Positions 18,701 through 26,348 of a stretch of DNA of 46,136 nucleotides are shown in pieces. Source of the DNA: an uncultured Bacteroidales bacterium (GTDB taxonomy: Bacteria; Bacteroidota; Bacteroidia; Bacteroidales; Muribaculaceae); assembly GCA_902779125.1 (NCBI GenBank), contig CACZAC010000016.1, positions 1 through 46,136 on the forward strand, in the 5' to 3' direction. Below the pieces are notes generated by a model. That model saw nothing but the letters and a program-made list of their open reading frames with translations, was not told the origin of the DNA and did not search any database. Each line of letters starts with the position of its first letter. The first letter of the stretch is position 1. The position numbers were made by a program, and so were the translations under genes.

Positions 18701-20164
18701 ACAAACAACGATTTCGTTCCATCACTTTCGGCTACTACGGGTACAGCCACCAACAATGCTTCGAACTGGTATTACACGCCCAATGGCGGTTCTTTGAACG
18801 GCTCTGTTGACGTGACATACCAAGGCCGTGAACTGAACGCGACAACCACCATCAACATTGCCAACAACCTGACCATCACATCGGTCAATGTGACTTACAA
18901 GCCCGACTTGTATTTGATTGGTAATTATGGCGGTAGTGGCTGGAACTACGCCAATGGCACCAATATGAGTGAGGCCGACGGCATCTACACCACCACCATT
19001 ACGATTCCCGCAAACGGCGACAGCTACATCATGTTCGCCAGGAAGACGGGAGAATACTACGACTGGAACGACCAGGGCAACGGTGGCAACAGGTACTTCT
19101 TCGGTGCCTCAACCGATGGCGGCGATTGGGTTTATACCGGCGCCTTCGATAGCGGAAATCTTGAACTGACTCCGACCCACAACTACAAGTATTGTCCTAT
19201 TAAGTTCCCGCAGGATCAGGCTGGTACCTACACCATCACTGTGAATGCCAACAACAACACCTTCACCATCACTAAGGTGATGACCCTTGCCGACATTGTC
19301 AATGACGGTGAAGTGGGTTGCACTTACGTCATTTCAGATGACATTCTGGGCGTCTATATCGCAGAAAAAGAGTCCAACAAGCTCTATGCCAAGGATTTGG
19401 GCCTCTACCGCAATCCCGTGGTCGCCACTGGCGAACAGATTGACTATGTTAAGGACGTTGCACATCTGCAATCAGGCGACTGGGACCAGAGCAACTGGGT
19501 TATGCTGGAATTTGACTCCAATGTTGAAGCCAGCCAGTTTGCCCATGGCATCATCAATGGCGGAACGCTCTCTGGCGTCCTGACCGACAAACAGAACCCC
19601 ACCATGCAAGTCACTGGCTATCAAATTCCCGAACAGATGACCAGTTATGCTACAAACAACTATGTGACCGCCAACTTCATGGACACACAGGTTCAGCATA
19701 GTTCGGTATCGGATAAGGATTACTTCTTCATCCAGCCCAAGCCTCAGGAGTATGTCTATATCAATTGGGCCATGTATGACGGCGGCACGCACTTCAGTGC
19801 ACCCAACAACCAGGACAACAGCAACGAGGCAGCATTGCTGGGCAGCTTCAATGTAGATTGGAGCCTCTATCCCGGTAATCCCGAAACCGATTTCGAGGCT
19901 GGCTTGACCTATAACTTCCACGCCATCGTCCGCTACACAAGCCGTAACCGTGACGGCGCCAGTGAAGGTGGTTATGCCGTTTATCCCTGTCAAAACGATG
20001 CTACCGTGACAGCCATTGTCGAGAACTGGAACGACATGTGGCCCGTCGAGGTAATGTATGTCAACGCCATGGGACAGACCTCCGACAAGCCTTTTGACGG
20101 TCTGAATATCATCGTGACACGCTACAGCAACGGCACCATCACCACCACCAAGGTGATCAAGTAA
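15755..20164 (+). CDS. Giant secreted protein with chitobiase-like repeats, SusE/F-like modules and a T9SS-like C-terminal domain
   Basis: The 1469-residue protein begins with a signal peptide (ending ALAQ, about residue 24). An N-terminal region at about 25-390 is unrecognised. Chitobiase-C-terminal-like modules occur at about 395-475, 476-550, 785-866 and 867-945 (GATIHYTTDGSEPT). Two copies of another pair follow the pattern of an Ig-like module (about 555-655 and 946-1045) then a module resembling the SusE/SusF starch-binding domains (about 660-780, DIYIVTDNG; about 1047-1173, PDLYLIGNYGG). The last 38 residues (VMYVNAMGQ, then GLNIIVTRYSNGTITTTKVI) look like a type IX secretion sorting domain, so surface export is likely. 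I infer a surface glycan-binding protein; the convergent neighbours are starch-degradation genes. No catalytic domain is recognised. Confidence 0.8.
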   Translation: MKTKLHLIGAVFLMALCSMPALAQIGANKNGFYRIRNSQYPTDYITIANNQFNYQKIIGSVSSVTDETKPYKINFAEAYLRNDAHIVQDTEFISARSLIYIMAKSSSSSNKDYNMIAQGTSLRTIATGSFYGGNAGQVGFDKWIQLEKVSGTGDNAKYRASVRLKNDSGFGTGDLGSLYFYDDNTTYVTPTFRVCTEENITEAAYWYLEPVTYFNVVPEIEYNGKWYTTLKVPFQWQIASNSSVEKIYVITDATNGILQQQEITGTVPEGTPVILECSSNNPLDCKLTPIGVPKFSPASIDNQEPPAADEASYYTGLNMLYGTYYCNTDGNVTYIANANGGTSYINGNHYTPPTNPQKYVLGFSESGQFGFKTATQNMPANKVWMEEQAEFAPEVAIPTFSLVGGAYDHIPLSISLSCATPGAVIHYTTNGTTPSANSPVYSDPITVSNNVTIKAIAILGSNTSSIASQTYTFKVATPVITLDGTSATKTVTITCSTVGATIRYTTDGSTPTASSPEYTGPFTVNSAVTIKARAFLTGLTVSDIATRVYNTSTTSLIVTPPLLTLKEGETRNFNVYGYTLNKASWFGTNDVAFTNSNSLFSTSLSATTGSANNSTNIFKPSSGSLTGKITVTYNGRELRDNSTIKLVYRGTNLTTTAIASYESDIYIVTDNGVQGQWNFNGIEMTNNSGIFTATFIAPSDNTFILFSRKASLESNERWGTRYVFGPSGSGDWVMPSDVTYKGGILDVNDDNPIKLPYAGEYIITINTNLSYYPFTITRKVEMVATPTFTPAAGTYSSTQNVTIQCETDGATIHYTTDGSEPTTDSPVYNSAITVSETTTIKAIAVKEGWINSATAEATYTFIQTVATPTFTPAAGTYNSTQNVTIECETDGATIHYTTDGSEPTADSPVFSSAITVSETTTIKAIAVMDGWNNSPTAEATYTIQIPELNAEPKSMTINDSGQDNTFSVQGQYLGTDNVGVTRTNNDFVPSLSATTGTATNNASNWYYTPNGGSLNGSVDVTYQGRELNATTTINIANNLTITSVNVTYKPDLYLIGNYGGSGWNYANGTNMSEADGIYTTTITIPANGDSYIMFARKTGEYYDWNDQGNGGNRYFFGASTDGGDWVYTGAFDSGNLELTPTHNYKYCPIKFPQDQAGTYTITVNANNNTFTITKVMTLADIVNDGEVGCTYVISDDILGVYIAEKESNKLYAKDLGLYRNPVVATGEQIDYVKDVAHLQSGDWDQSNWVMLEFDSNVEASQFAHGIINGGTLSGVLTDKQNPTMQVTGYQIPEQMTSYATNNYVTANFMDTQVQHSSVSDKDYFFIQPKPQEYVYINWAMYDGGTHFSAPNNQDNSNEAALLGSFNVDWSLYPGNPETDFEAGLTYNFHAIVRYTSRNRDGASEGGYAVYPCQNDATVTAIVENWNDMWPVEVMYVNAMGQTSDKPFDGLNIIVTRYSNGTITTTKVIK
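18101..18592 (+). repeat. Tandem pair of 246-bp coding repeats
   Basis: The 82-codon unit at 18101-18346 is followed directly by a close copy at 18347-18592, both starting GTGGCCACACCGACGTTCAC. They encode two adjacent chitobiase-C-terminal-like modules and point to recent expansion. Confidence 0.88.
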
Positions 20165-20190
20165 CCAGTTAGCTGTCAACCCTCAATAAT

Positions 20191-20224
20191 TAAAGCAGGC
20201 GACCCAACCAGGCCGCCTGCTTTA
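20191..20224. terminator. Bidirectional terminator after the second giant gene
   Basis: An 11-bp perfect stem (TAAAGCAGGCG at 20191-20201 with CGCCTGCTTTA at 20214-20224) and a 12-nt loop lie 27 bp after the stop. The A/T-rich ends fit use on either strand between convergent genes. Confidence 0.85.
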
Positions 20225-20269
20225 TTAGTTTACTAAGTTGCCAGATGAAATAAAAAACTTCGCGCCTTA

Positions 20270-20364
20270 GCGTGAGGCAAAGCGATGCGTGAGGGCGTGA
20301 GGCAAAGCGATGCATGAGGGCGTGAGGCAAAGCGATGCATGAGGGCGTGAGGCAAAGCGATGCG
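20270..20364. repeat. 25-bp tandem repeat (3.8 copies) between convergent genes
   Basis: Units start at 20270, 20295, 20320 and 20345 (the last is 20 bp). The consensus is GCGTGAGGCAAAGCGATGCA followed by TGAGG; copies differ at only one or two bases. There are no spacers, so it is a minisatellite rather than a CRISPR array. Confidence 0.92.
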
Positions 20365-20371
20365 GATGCCC

Positions 20372-20402
20372 CTCTAAACTCTAAACACTAAACTCTAAAC
20401 TG
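20372..20402. repeat. Heptad tract downstream of the GH97 gene
   Basis: Four 7-bp units, CTCTAAA, CTCTAAA, CACTAAA and CTCTAAA, plus CTG, lie 15 bp beyond the GH97 stop codon. The period and style match the heptad tracts elsewhere in the window, although here the tract is at a gene's 3' end. Confidence 0.75.
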
Positions 20403-20416
20403 CGAGCGCAGCGAGC

Positions 20417-22414
20417 TTAAAATGCGAGTAACTGAATGGCGCAGCCGCCGCCAGGAGCCAGATGCAGGTGCAGCACCGTCGTGCGGTCCACATCAAGGCG
20501 ACGAATCGTCATCGGATAGGGATTGGTGCGGTAGTCGGCATCAGGACCATCCTCATAGATAATCGCCTGATATTTGCCGTCACCCAAGAAATCCAACGCC
20601 AAGTCCAGGTCGCGCGCCTCGCTGTCAGTCACACTACCCACATACCAGTTGTCGGTACCTCGCTCCTGGCGGGCATAGGTCACAAATTTGCCCATTGCAG
20701 CGTGCGGCACAAGTGTACGCTCCCAGTTGGTGGGCACTTCCTCGATGAACTTGAAGGCAGGCTGATGCTCGTAGTTCTCAATCTCGTCGGCAGCCATGTG
20801 ACCCGGGCTGTAAATCACGATATACTCGGCCAACTGATGCGCCAGCGTGTTCTGTGGACGCGTGCCGGGCACCGCATCGTTGCGGTACTCAAAGATACCG
20901 GGCGTGAAGTCCATCGGGCCGCCCAAGCCGCGCGTGAACGGCAGGATGCACTCGTGGTAAGGCGGATTGCCGCCCTTGCGGTCAAAGGCGTTGTATTCCT
21001 GGCCACGCATGCTCTCGGTAGCAATCAGGTTGGGCCACGTGCGCTGGATACCGCTGGGCATGGCGCCCTCGTGGTTGACAATCATCAAGTGATAGCGGGC
21101 AGCCGTCTCGATGACCTTGCGGAAGTGCTGCACACCCCACTGCGAGTGCTGCAGCTCACCGTTGTAGAAGTGCGAGTTGACATAACCAGTCTTGACGGTG
21201 TTGATGCCCAACGACTCATAGAGGCGATAAGCGTCCTCAAGCTGGTTCTCATAGTTCTGAGCAGCGCCACCGGTCTCGTTGTGGGCGATGATGCGCACAC
21301 CGCGCTCGGCGGCATATTGACACAGGCCTTTCAGGTCATAGTCGGGATAAGCCTTGGTAAACGAGAAACCGTCGCCGTGCTTGGTCCAGTCGGTGTCCCA
21401 GCCGTAGTTCCAGCCCTCGACCAATACGCCACCCAAGCCATGCTTAGCAGCAAAGTCGATGTAGCGCTTGGTATTCTCGGTCGTGGCGCCATGTTTCTCG
21501 CCCTGGGACCAGGTCCAGCGCTGCTTCTGCAACGCCCACCAGATGCCCACATACTTGGTGGGCTTCAGCCATGATGTGTCTTCAATCTTGCACGGGTCGT
21601 TGAGATTCAACGCCATGCGCGAGAGCAGGATGTCGGCAGCCTTGCGGCCGATGATGACGGCACGCCACGGCGAGACACGTGTGTCCCCCACCCTCACTTT
21701 ATCTCCATTTTTCCAGGGCACGAGGTCAGCCTTGAGTGTAGTGCCTTCATGCGAGAAATTCATCGTTGAATAATCGGTCAGATTGGCATCCATAATGGCC
21801 ATGTAGAGCCCATCGTTCACTTCCAGGGCCACGGGACCCGACATCTTACCCTTCTTGCTCAGCGGCTCACGGGTGTAGATGCCTTCGTAGTAGGCAGTTA
21901 AGGCGGGAATTGACCACGCTTGGGCATCGGCAGGCAGGGCAAACTCGGTCACTTCGTCCATAATCACGAAGTCCTGCAAACCTCGCTGGCGCGGGAACTC
22001 GTAGCGGAAGGCCACGCCGTCGTCAAAGGCGCGGAACACCACGCCCAGCTGACGCTTCTGGCCGCCCTTCTCCTGCAGGGTCACCTTCATCTCATTGTAG
22101 TGGTTACGCACCTGGGCGTCCTCGCCCCACGGCTGGCTCCACGTCTCGTCAAGGCTCCCACGGGTCACCTTGCCCATCTTGAAATTGTCCTTGAAGTCGC
22201 CGTCCTTGAGCATCAGGCCCAGCGCCGAGCGGCCAATGATGGTCTCACCGCCACGCATCACCTGATACCAGGCCTTACCACCGTCAACGCCCACGGTCAC
22301 CGTCAGCGACCCGTCAGGCGAACTCACCTTAACATCCTTGGCACTCGCTACAGTGCTCAGTACCAAGCACATAAAAACAATACTACAAATTCTCTTCATC
22401 TTATTTGGTTTCAT
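20417..22414 (-). CDS. GH97 alpha-glucosidase, SusB type
   Basis: The 665-residue periplasmic enzyme carries a signal peptide (to about residue 25), an N-terminal beta-sandwich, a catalytic barrel at about 280-560 (KYVGIWWAL; VLVEGWNYGWD) and a C-terminal beta domain. Glu380 (HNE), Glu449 (VNHEG), Glu467 (ATES) and Glu473 (GQEY) have exactly the spacing of SusB Glu439, Glu508, Glu526 and Glu532, the general base pair, a calcium ligand and the general acid of the inverting enzyme as I recall them. It should release glucose from malto-oligosaccharides in the periplasm. It is the third gene of an operon behind the GH13 amylase and SusR-like regulator, 38 bp after the latter. The ATG at 22414 is used, but Met6 is also possible. 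Confidence 0.93.
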   Translation of the reverse strand: MKPNKMKRICSIVFMCLVLSTVASAKDVKVSSPDGSLTVTVGVDGGKAWYQVMRGGETIIGRSALGLMLKDGDFKDNFKMGKVTRGSLDETWSQPWGEDAQVRNHYNEMKVTLQEKGGQKRQLGVVFRAFDDGVAFRYEFPRQRGLQDFVIMDEVTEFALPADAQAWSIPALTAYYEGIYTREPLSKKGKMSGPVALEVNDGLYMAIMDANLTDYSTMNFSHEGTTLKADLVPWKNGDKVRVGDTRVSPWRAVIIGRKAADILLSRMALNLNDPCKIEDTSWLKPTKYVGIWWALQKQRWTWSQGEKHGATTENTKRYIDFAAKHGLGGVLVEGWNYGWDTDWTKHGDGFSFTKAYPDYDLKGLCQYAAERGVRIIAHNETGGAAQNYENQLEDAYRLYESLGINTVKTGYVNSHFYNGELQHSQWGVQHFRKVIETAARYHLMIVNHEGAMPSGIQRTWPNLIATESMRGQEYNAFDRKGGNPPYHECILPFTRGLGGPMDFTPGIFEYRNDAVPGTRPQNTLAHQLAEYIVIYSPGHMAADEIENYEHQPAFKFIEEVPTNWERTLVPHAAMGKFVTYARQERGTDNWYVGSVTDSEARDLDLALDFLGDGKYQAIIYEDGPDADYRTNPYPMTIRRLDVDRTTVLHLHLAPGGGCAIQLLAF

Positions 22415-22452
22415 TTGTTAATTTTTCTGGTTTACAAACGCAAATTCCGCTT

Positions 22453-24093
22453 TTAACCGTCAATACCCTTGACTTGGGCCTCAAAATCGTCCTTGCTCAG
22501 GGCGCGCGCCTTGAGTTTGGAACGGTAGGTGTAGATGGTCGTCAGGCTGGCGCGCAGGATGTTGGCAATGCTCTGGTTGTCGGTGATGCCGATGCGAATC
22601 AGCGCCAGCACGCGCGACTCGGTCGTGAGGCGTTTGCCCTGCTTGACCTCGATTTTACCGTCTTCCTGCAGCAGCTTGTTGACTTTTTCCACAAAGTTGG
22701 GATATATGTTGAGGAACGCGTTGTCAAAGTTCTCGTAGAACAATTGGGCGTTCTCATTGCCCGAATGCGTGCTCTTGAGCTCACGGGCGAGTTCCTCGGT
22801 CTTGCGGTCACGATACAGGCGATAGAGCGCCTTGCGCTGCTCCTCACCCCGGTCAATGAATTTGCTGGAAAGAGCGAGAAAACGGGCAATATACTCCTCC
22901 TTGAGTTTTTCGCGCTCCTGCAGCAGGCCGTTGCTCTCGTGCAGCCGCTCGACAGTGTCGCCCAATTGGGCATTTACTGTGCGCAATTGCTCGTTAATCG
23001 CCTTTTTCTGTTCATTCAGGCGACGGTAGCGCTTCAACAGCTGGTAGATGGCGATGACGCCCACGACGAGCAACAAGGCAATCAGCGAAATGATGCCCAG
23101 CAGCCACATCATGTTGCGGTGGTTGCGATCCTGCTTGGTCTGATAGGCATTCAGGATTTTGGGCACGATGCGTGATGACTGGATATTGCGCAGGCGCGTA
23201 CCGTAGAAGTTGGCGTCATCTACCGCCACGCGCATGTAACGGTAGGCACGGTCGATGTCGCCTTCGTCAAACAGGCGGTCGGCTATCGTTCTCAGGGCGG
23301 TATTCTCTCGGATGCAACCTTCCAGGTCGCTCTCAGCGCTCTTGATGAGGTATTGCATCTGCTTGTCCTTGTCCCCCATCTGGCTATAATGGAACGACAT
23401 GGTGCTGGCAATGACAGAATACATGCGGTCACCGCTCTTGTACTGTGACATCAGTCGGGTGAGCAGCTCAATGGCTTGACTGTGCTGGCGGCTGTCGGCA
23501 AGGCTTTCGGCAACAGTGAGCTGATAGTTCACGTCGTCATGCGGCATGTCGATGGCTGACACCAGGCGCCGTATGTCAATCAGCTGATTCACATACTCAT
23601 CAGCATACTGCGTGCCCTGCATATACTCAGCCTCGAAGATGAGCAGATTTGTCTTGATGCGATAATACTGGAAAAGTTGGTCTGTGGTCAAGCGGGCGGT
23701 ATCTATTTGGTTCAGCGTCATGACCGCTTTGTCCATCAGGCAGGCAGTAGACAGGATATGTGCCAGATTCAGGCGGCTCTCATTCACTAGGCGTTCATTG
23801 CCCATCATCTGGGCCAATCTCAAGCTTTCAGTGACGTAGGCATAGGCAGAATCATACTGATAAGCGGAATATTCGTCATACAGTCGCTTCAACACTGCAT
23901 AGCGTCCGCTGGAATCGGTAGTTTTTCCCAATTCTGCCTTGATGTGCAACAGACGCTCCTCTTTCTCGGCGATAATCCGCGGCTGCTCAGCAATCAGGCT
24001 GTCTAGACGGCTAAACCTATTGCCCTCGGAGGCTGCCGCTGTCCCGGCAGCCCCGATGAGCACTATCATTAGCCATAACCAAAGCCGTTTCAT
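22453..24093 (-). CDS. SusR-like membrane-spanning transcriptional regulator (DUF6377 type)
   Basis: The 546-residue protein has an N-terminal signal or anchor segment, a helical TPR-like sensor region at about 30-310, a membrane segment at about 325-350 (WLLGIISLIALLLVVGVIAI), a coiled-coil stretch (RRLNEQKKAINEQLRTVNAQ) and a C-terminal helix-turn-helix (ITDNQSIANILRASLTTIYT, about 500-530). Length and layout match SusR, the maltose-sensing activator of the Bacteroides thetaiotaomicron starch utilisation locus. It sits between a GH13 amylase (42 bp upstream) and a GH97 alpha-glucosidase (38 bp downstream), the same three functions as susR, susA and susB. I infer that it senses malto-oligosaccharides in the periplasm and activates starch genes from the membrane; which promoters it uses is not visible. 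Confidence 0.86.
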   Translation of the reverse strand: MKRLWLWLMIVLIGAAGTAAASEGNRFSRLDSLIAEQPRIIAEKEERLLHIKAELGKTTDSSGRYAVLKRLYDEYSAYQYDSAYAYVTESLRLAQMMGNERLVNESRLNLAHILSTACLMDKAVMTLNQIDTARLTTDQLFQYYRIKTNLLIFEAEYMQGTQYADEYVNQLIDIRRLVSAIDMPHDDVNYQLTVAESLADSRQHSQAIELLTRLMSQYKSGDRMYSVIASTMSFHYSQMGDKDKQMQYLIKSAESDLEGCIRENTALRTIADRLFDEGDIDRAYRYMRVAVDDANFYGTRLRNIQSSRIVPKILNAYQTKQDRNHRNMMWLLGIISLIALLLVVGVIAIYQLLKRYRRLNEQKKAINEQLRTVNAQLGDTVERLHESNGLLQEREKLKEEYIARFLALSSKFIDRGEEQRKALYRLYRDRKTEELARELKSTHSGNENAQLFYENFDNAFLNIYPNFVEKVNKLLQEDGKIEVKQGKRLTTESRVLALIRIGITDNQSIANILRASLTTIYTYRSKLKARALSKDDFEAQVKGIDG

Positions 24094-24135
24094 TTCACTC
24101 TAAAGGTTATCCATTAACGATTCAACAGCAGCCAG

Positions 24136-26040
24136 TTAAACCGCTCCAACAATGATGTCAATGACCCTAGTCACATCGGCAACTGAGATTTCATTATCTT
24201 TGTTGACATCGGCACGCTTCATTGCGGCTTCATCCACCTCGGCACCGATGATGATATCGATGATTTTTGTCACGTCGGCGACGCTGACCTCACCGTCATT
24301 ATTGACGTCACCGGGGATGAAGTCGCTCTGGGGCTCGCCCTTGACATACACCTGATAACCGCCAGCGGGAATCGTGAAACTCTGGGTCGCATTCAGGGTA
24401 ACGGGGATGGCTGTAAGGCCCTGGTCAATATTGCTGACATCGATGGCACGTTTCCAGCTACCGGCTTCCAGTCCCGAAACAACTGTGCTGACAGAGCTGG
24501 TGCCCAGATTGAGCACCACAAGTGCCGTCTGCTCGTTGTGGTGGCGGGTGTAGGCCATCACATTGTTGTTGCTCGTATTGAGGAAGGTGACCTCGGCAGC
24601 ACGGTCGCCGTTGTCGATGAGCGCGTCACAGCTGTGTTTCAAAGCAGTGAGCGCTTTAACGGTGTTGAGCATCTTATTGTCCACGCTGTTCCAGTTGATG
24701 GGCGTGCGGTTGAAGTAGTCAAGCTTGCGTGACATCAGATAGCCGGTTTCCTGACCGTTGTAAAGCATCGGCATACCGTAGAGCGTAAACGTCAGCACGG
24801 TGAAGGCATAGGCGTTGTTGCCATACTGTGTCGTCATCGAACTGTTATAGTTCTGGTCGTGGTTGGTAAGGTAAACCATGCGGCTGATATCGACGAAACG
24901 CAGGTCTTTCACCAGGTTTTTGCACTGGTTGAGCACACCGGCGGGATTGTTTTTGTTGTTGACCAGACCCGACTGGAATCCCCATGCATAGTCATAGTCC
25001 CAGCCACACACGAGCAGGCGCTGCACACTGTTTGCCATATCACCCTCGCCCAGCATGGTAATGGTCTTGCCCGGCTTGTACTCCTTCAACGCCTTGATGG
25101 CACGTGTCCAAAAAGACGTGGGAATGGTGCTGCTGCTGATGTAGTCGCAGCGGTAGCCGTCGATGTCCACCTGGTCAATCCAGTACTGCATCGCCTCAAT
25201 CATCGCCAGTTGGGTGGCCTCCTTGCTGTAATCGAGCTGATACACGTCGCCATAGCCGTTGGGGCTGGTGAGTGTCGAGTTATAGTAGTCACGATGCTGG
25301 GTAATCCACACATTATCTTTAGCGGTATGGTTGGCGACCCAGTCGAGCCACACCTGCATGCCGCGCTGATGGGCTGCAGTGACAAATGCTTTCAGGTCGG
25401 CAATGGTGCCGAAATCGCTGTTCACAGCATGATAGTCGCGCGGGGCGTAGGGACTGCCCAGCGAACCGATACGGCCCTGGATGCCACGGGGATGAATCGG
25501 CATGAGCCAGATGATGTCAACGCCCAGGTCCTTCAGGTAGTCCAGGCGCTGCTGTGCGGCTGCAAGTGTACCCTGGCTCGTAAAGTTGTACAGGTCAAGC
25601 TCATAGATGACGTTCTGGTTAGGTACAAAGGTACTCTCTCCTGCCCCGATAATCTTGGTCAGTTCACCCATCACATAGTAACCGTGGTTGGTGAACGAGC
25701 CATCCACACGGCCACCTTGATTATTCCAAGTGAAAATCAATCCTGTGGGCATCGCCAATGTGCCCGTATAGGTCCATTTATAGATTTTATTGCCTGTCTG
25801 GGTGTCGCCCATATAGGTCATGGCAGCACCGGGCCACTCAGTACCCACATAGTTACGGCCGTCGGTGTTTCCAGCCCACACCCAAACTTTGGGAGCATCA
25901 TTAACAGTACTGTTAGCCTCAAAGAACACACATACCTCGCTGTCACTCGTCAGCGTCGGCTCATAAACTGCCGCCAGCGATACCAGCGCCACCATCATCA
26001 GGATGGAAAAAGAAAATAAACGTCTCACTTTGGTTTGCAT
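24136..26040 (-). CDS. Secreted GH13 alpha-amylase with N-terminal CBM26-like module and dockerin-like tail
   Basis: The 634-residue enzyme has a signal peptide (to about 24), a starch-binding module like CBM26 at about 35-130 (VWVWAGNTDGRNYVGTEWPG), a GH13 barrel at about 145-500, a C-terminal beta domain and two dockerin-like loops at about 575-632 (PGDVNNDGEVSVADVTKIID; RADVNKDNEISVADVTRVID). Catalytic motifs are intact: DWVANH at 233-238, nucleophile Asp299 (GYRCDY), acid/base Glu332 (GEGD) and Asp395 (TNHDQN). It should hydrolyse alpha-1,4 links of starch. It leads an operon with the SusR-like regulator and GH97 enzyme. The dockerin-like tail is shared with the giant protein at 10500-15650. 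Exact specificity (amylase versus neopullulanase) cannot be told. Confidence 0.92.
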   Translation of the reverse strand: MQTKVRRLFSFSILMMVALVSLAAVYEPTLTSDSEVCVFFEANSTVNDAPKVWVWAGNTDGRNYVGTEWPGAAMTYMGDTQTGNKIYKWTYTGTLAMPTGLIFTWNNQGGRVDGSFTNHGYYVMGELTKIIGAGESTFVPNQNVIYELDLYNFTSQGTLAAAQQRLDYLKDLGVDIIWLMPIHPRGIQGRIGSLGSPYAPRDYHAVNSDFGTIADLKAFVTAAHQRGMQVWLDWVANHTAKDNVWITQHRDYYNSTLTSPNGYGDVYQLDYSKEATQLAMIEAMQYWIDQVDIDGYRCDYISSSTIPTSFWTRAIKALKEYKPGKTITMLGEGDMANSVQRLLVCGWDYDYAWGFQSGLVNNKNNPAGVLNQCKNLVKDLRFVDISRMVYLTNHDQNYNSSMTTQYGNNAYAFTVLTFTLYGMPMLYNGQETGYLMSRKLDYFNRTPINWNSVDNKMLNTVKALTALKHSCDALIDNGDRAAEVTFLNTSNNNVMAYTRHHNEQTALVVLNLGTSSVSTVVSGLEAGSWKRAIDVSNIDQGLTAIPVTLNATQSFTIPAGGYQVYVKGEPQSDFIPGDVNNDGEVSVADVTKIIDIIIGAEVDEAAMKRADVNKDNEISVADVTRVIDIIVGAV

Positions 26041-26061
26041 TTAGATTAATATTGTTTTTTA

Positions 26062-26069
26062 CAAAGGTA
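26062..26069 (-). promoter_or_regulatory. -7 promoter element for the amylase-susR-GH97 operon
   Basis: The minus strand reads TACCTTTG (TAnnTTTG) about 22 bp before the amylase ATG at 26040. No clear -33 box is found at the expected distance, as expected for an activator-dependent promoter. Apart from this and the divergent promoter at 26311, the A/T-rich gap 26041-26348 shows nothing else. Confidence 0.6.
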
Positions 26070-26310
26070 CACATAAATCTTATTACGTTTCGCACATCAA
26101 ACCAAAAATCTAACTGTTTCAAAACAACAAACAACTGAAATCCATCATTTTAGTCCAATTTATATGATTAAAAAATCAAACTGACTTTCATGACCTAAAA
26201 ACGCATTAATCGCTCATTTCAGCAATATTTCTTTCATGCAAGACCATTTTTTATCGCAAGAAAATATGTCTCTTTTGGGATTCTTTTATAAAAGTTACAT
26301 AGATTTTTCG

Positions 26311-26318
26311 TAACTTTG
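26311..26318 (+). promoter_or_regulatory. -7 promoter element of the acyl-CoA synthetase gene
   Basis: TAACTTTG (TAnnTTTG) lies 31 bp before the ATG at 26349. It overlaps a TTG at 26316 that would otherwise extend the reading frame, which excludes that codon as a start. Confidence 0.65.
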
Positions 26319-26348
26319 CCATTTGAAAATCAAAAAGCAAGATGGCTT

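Noticed and set aside
20270-20364. Possible CRISPR array
   Set aside because: Units are directly abutting with no unique spacers and no cas genes nearby; it is a tandem minisatellite.
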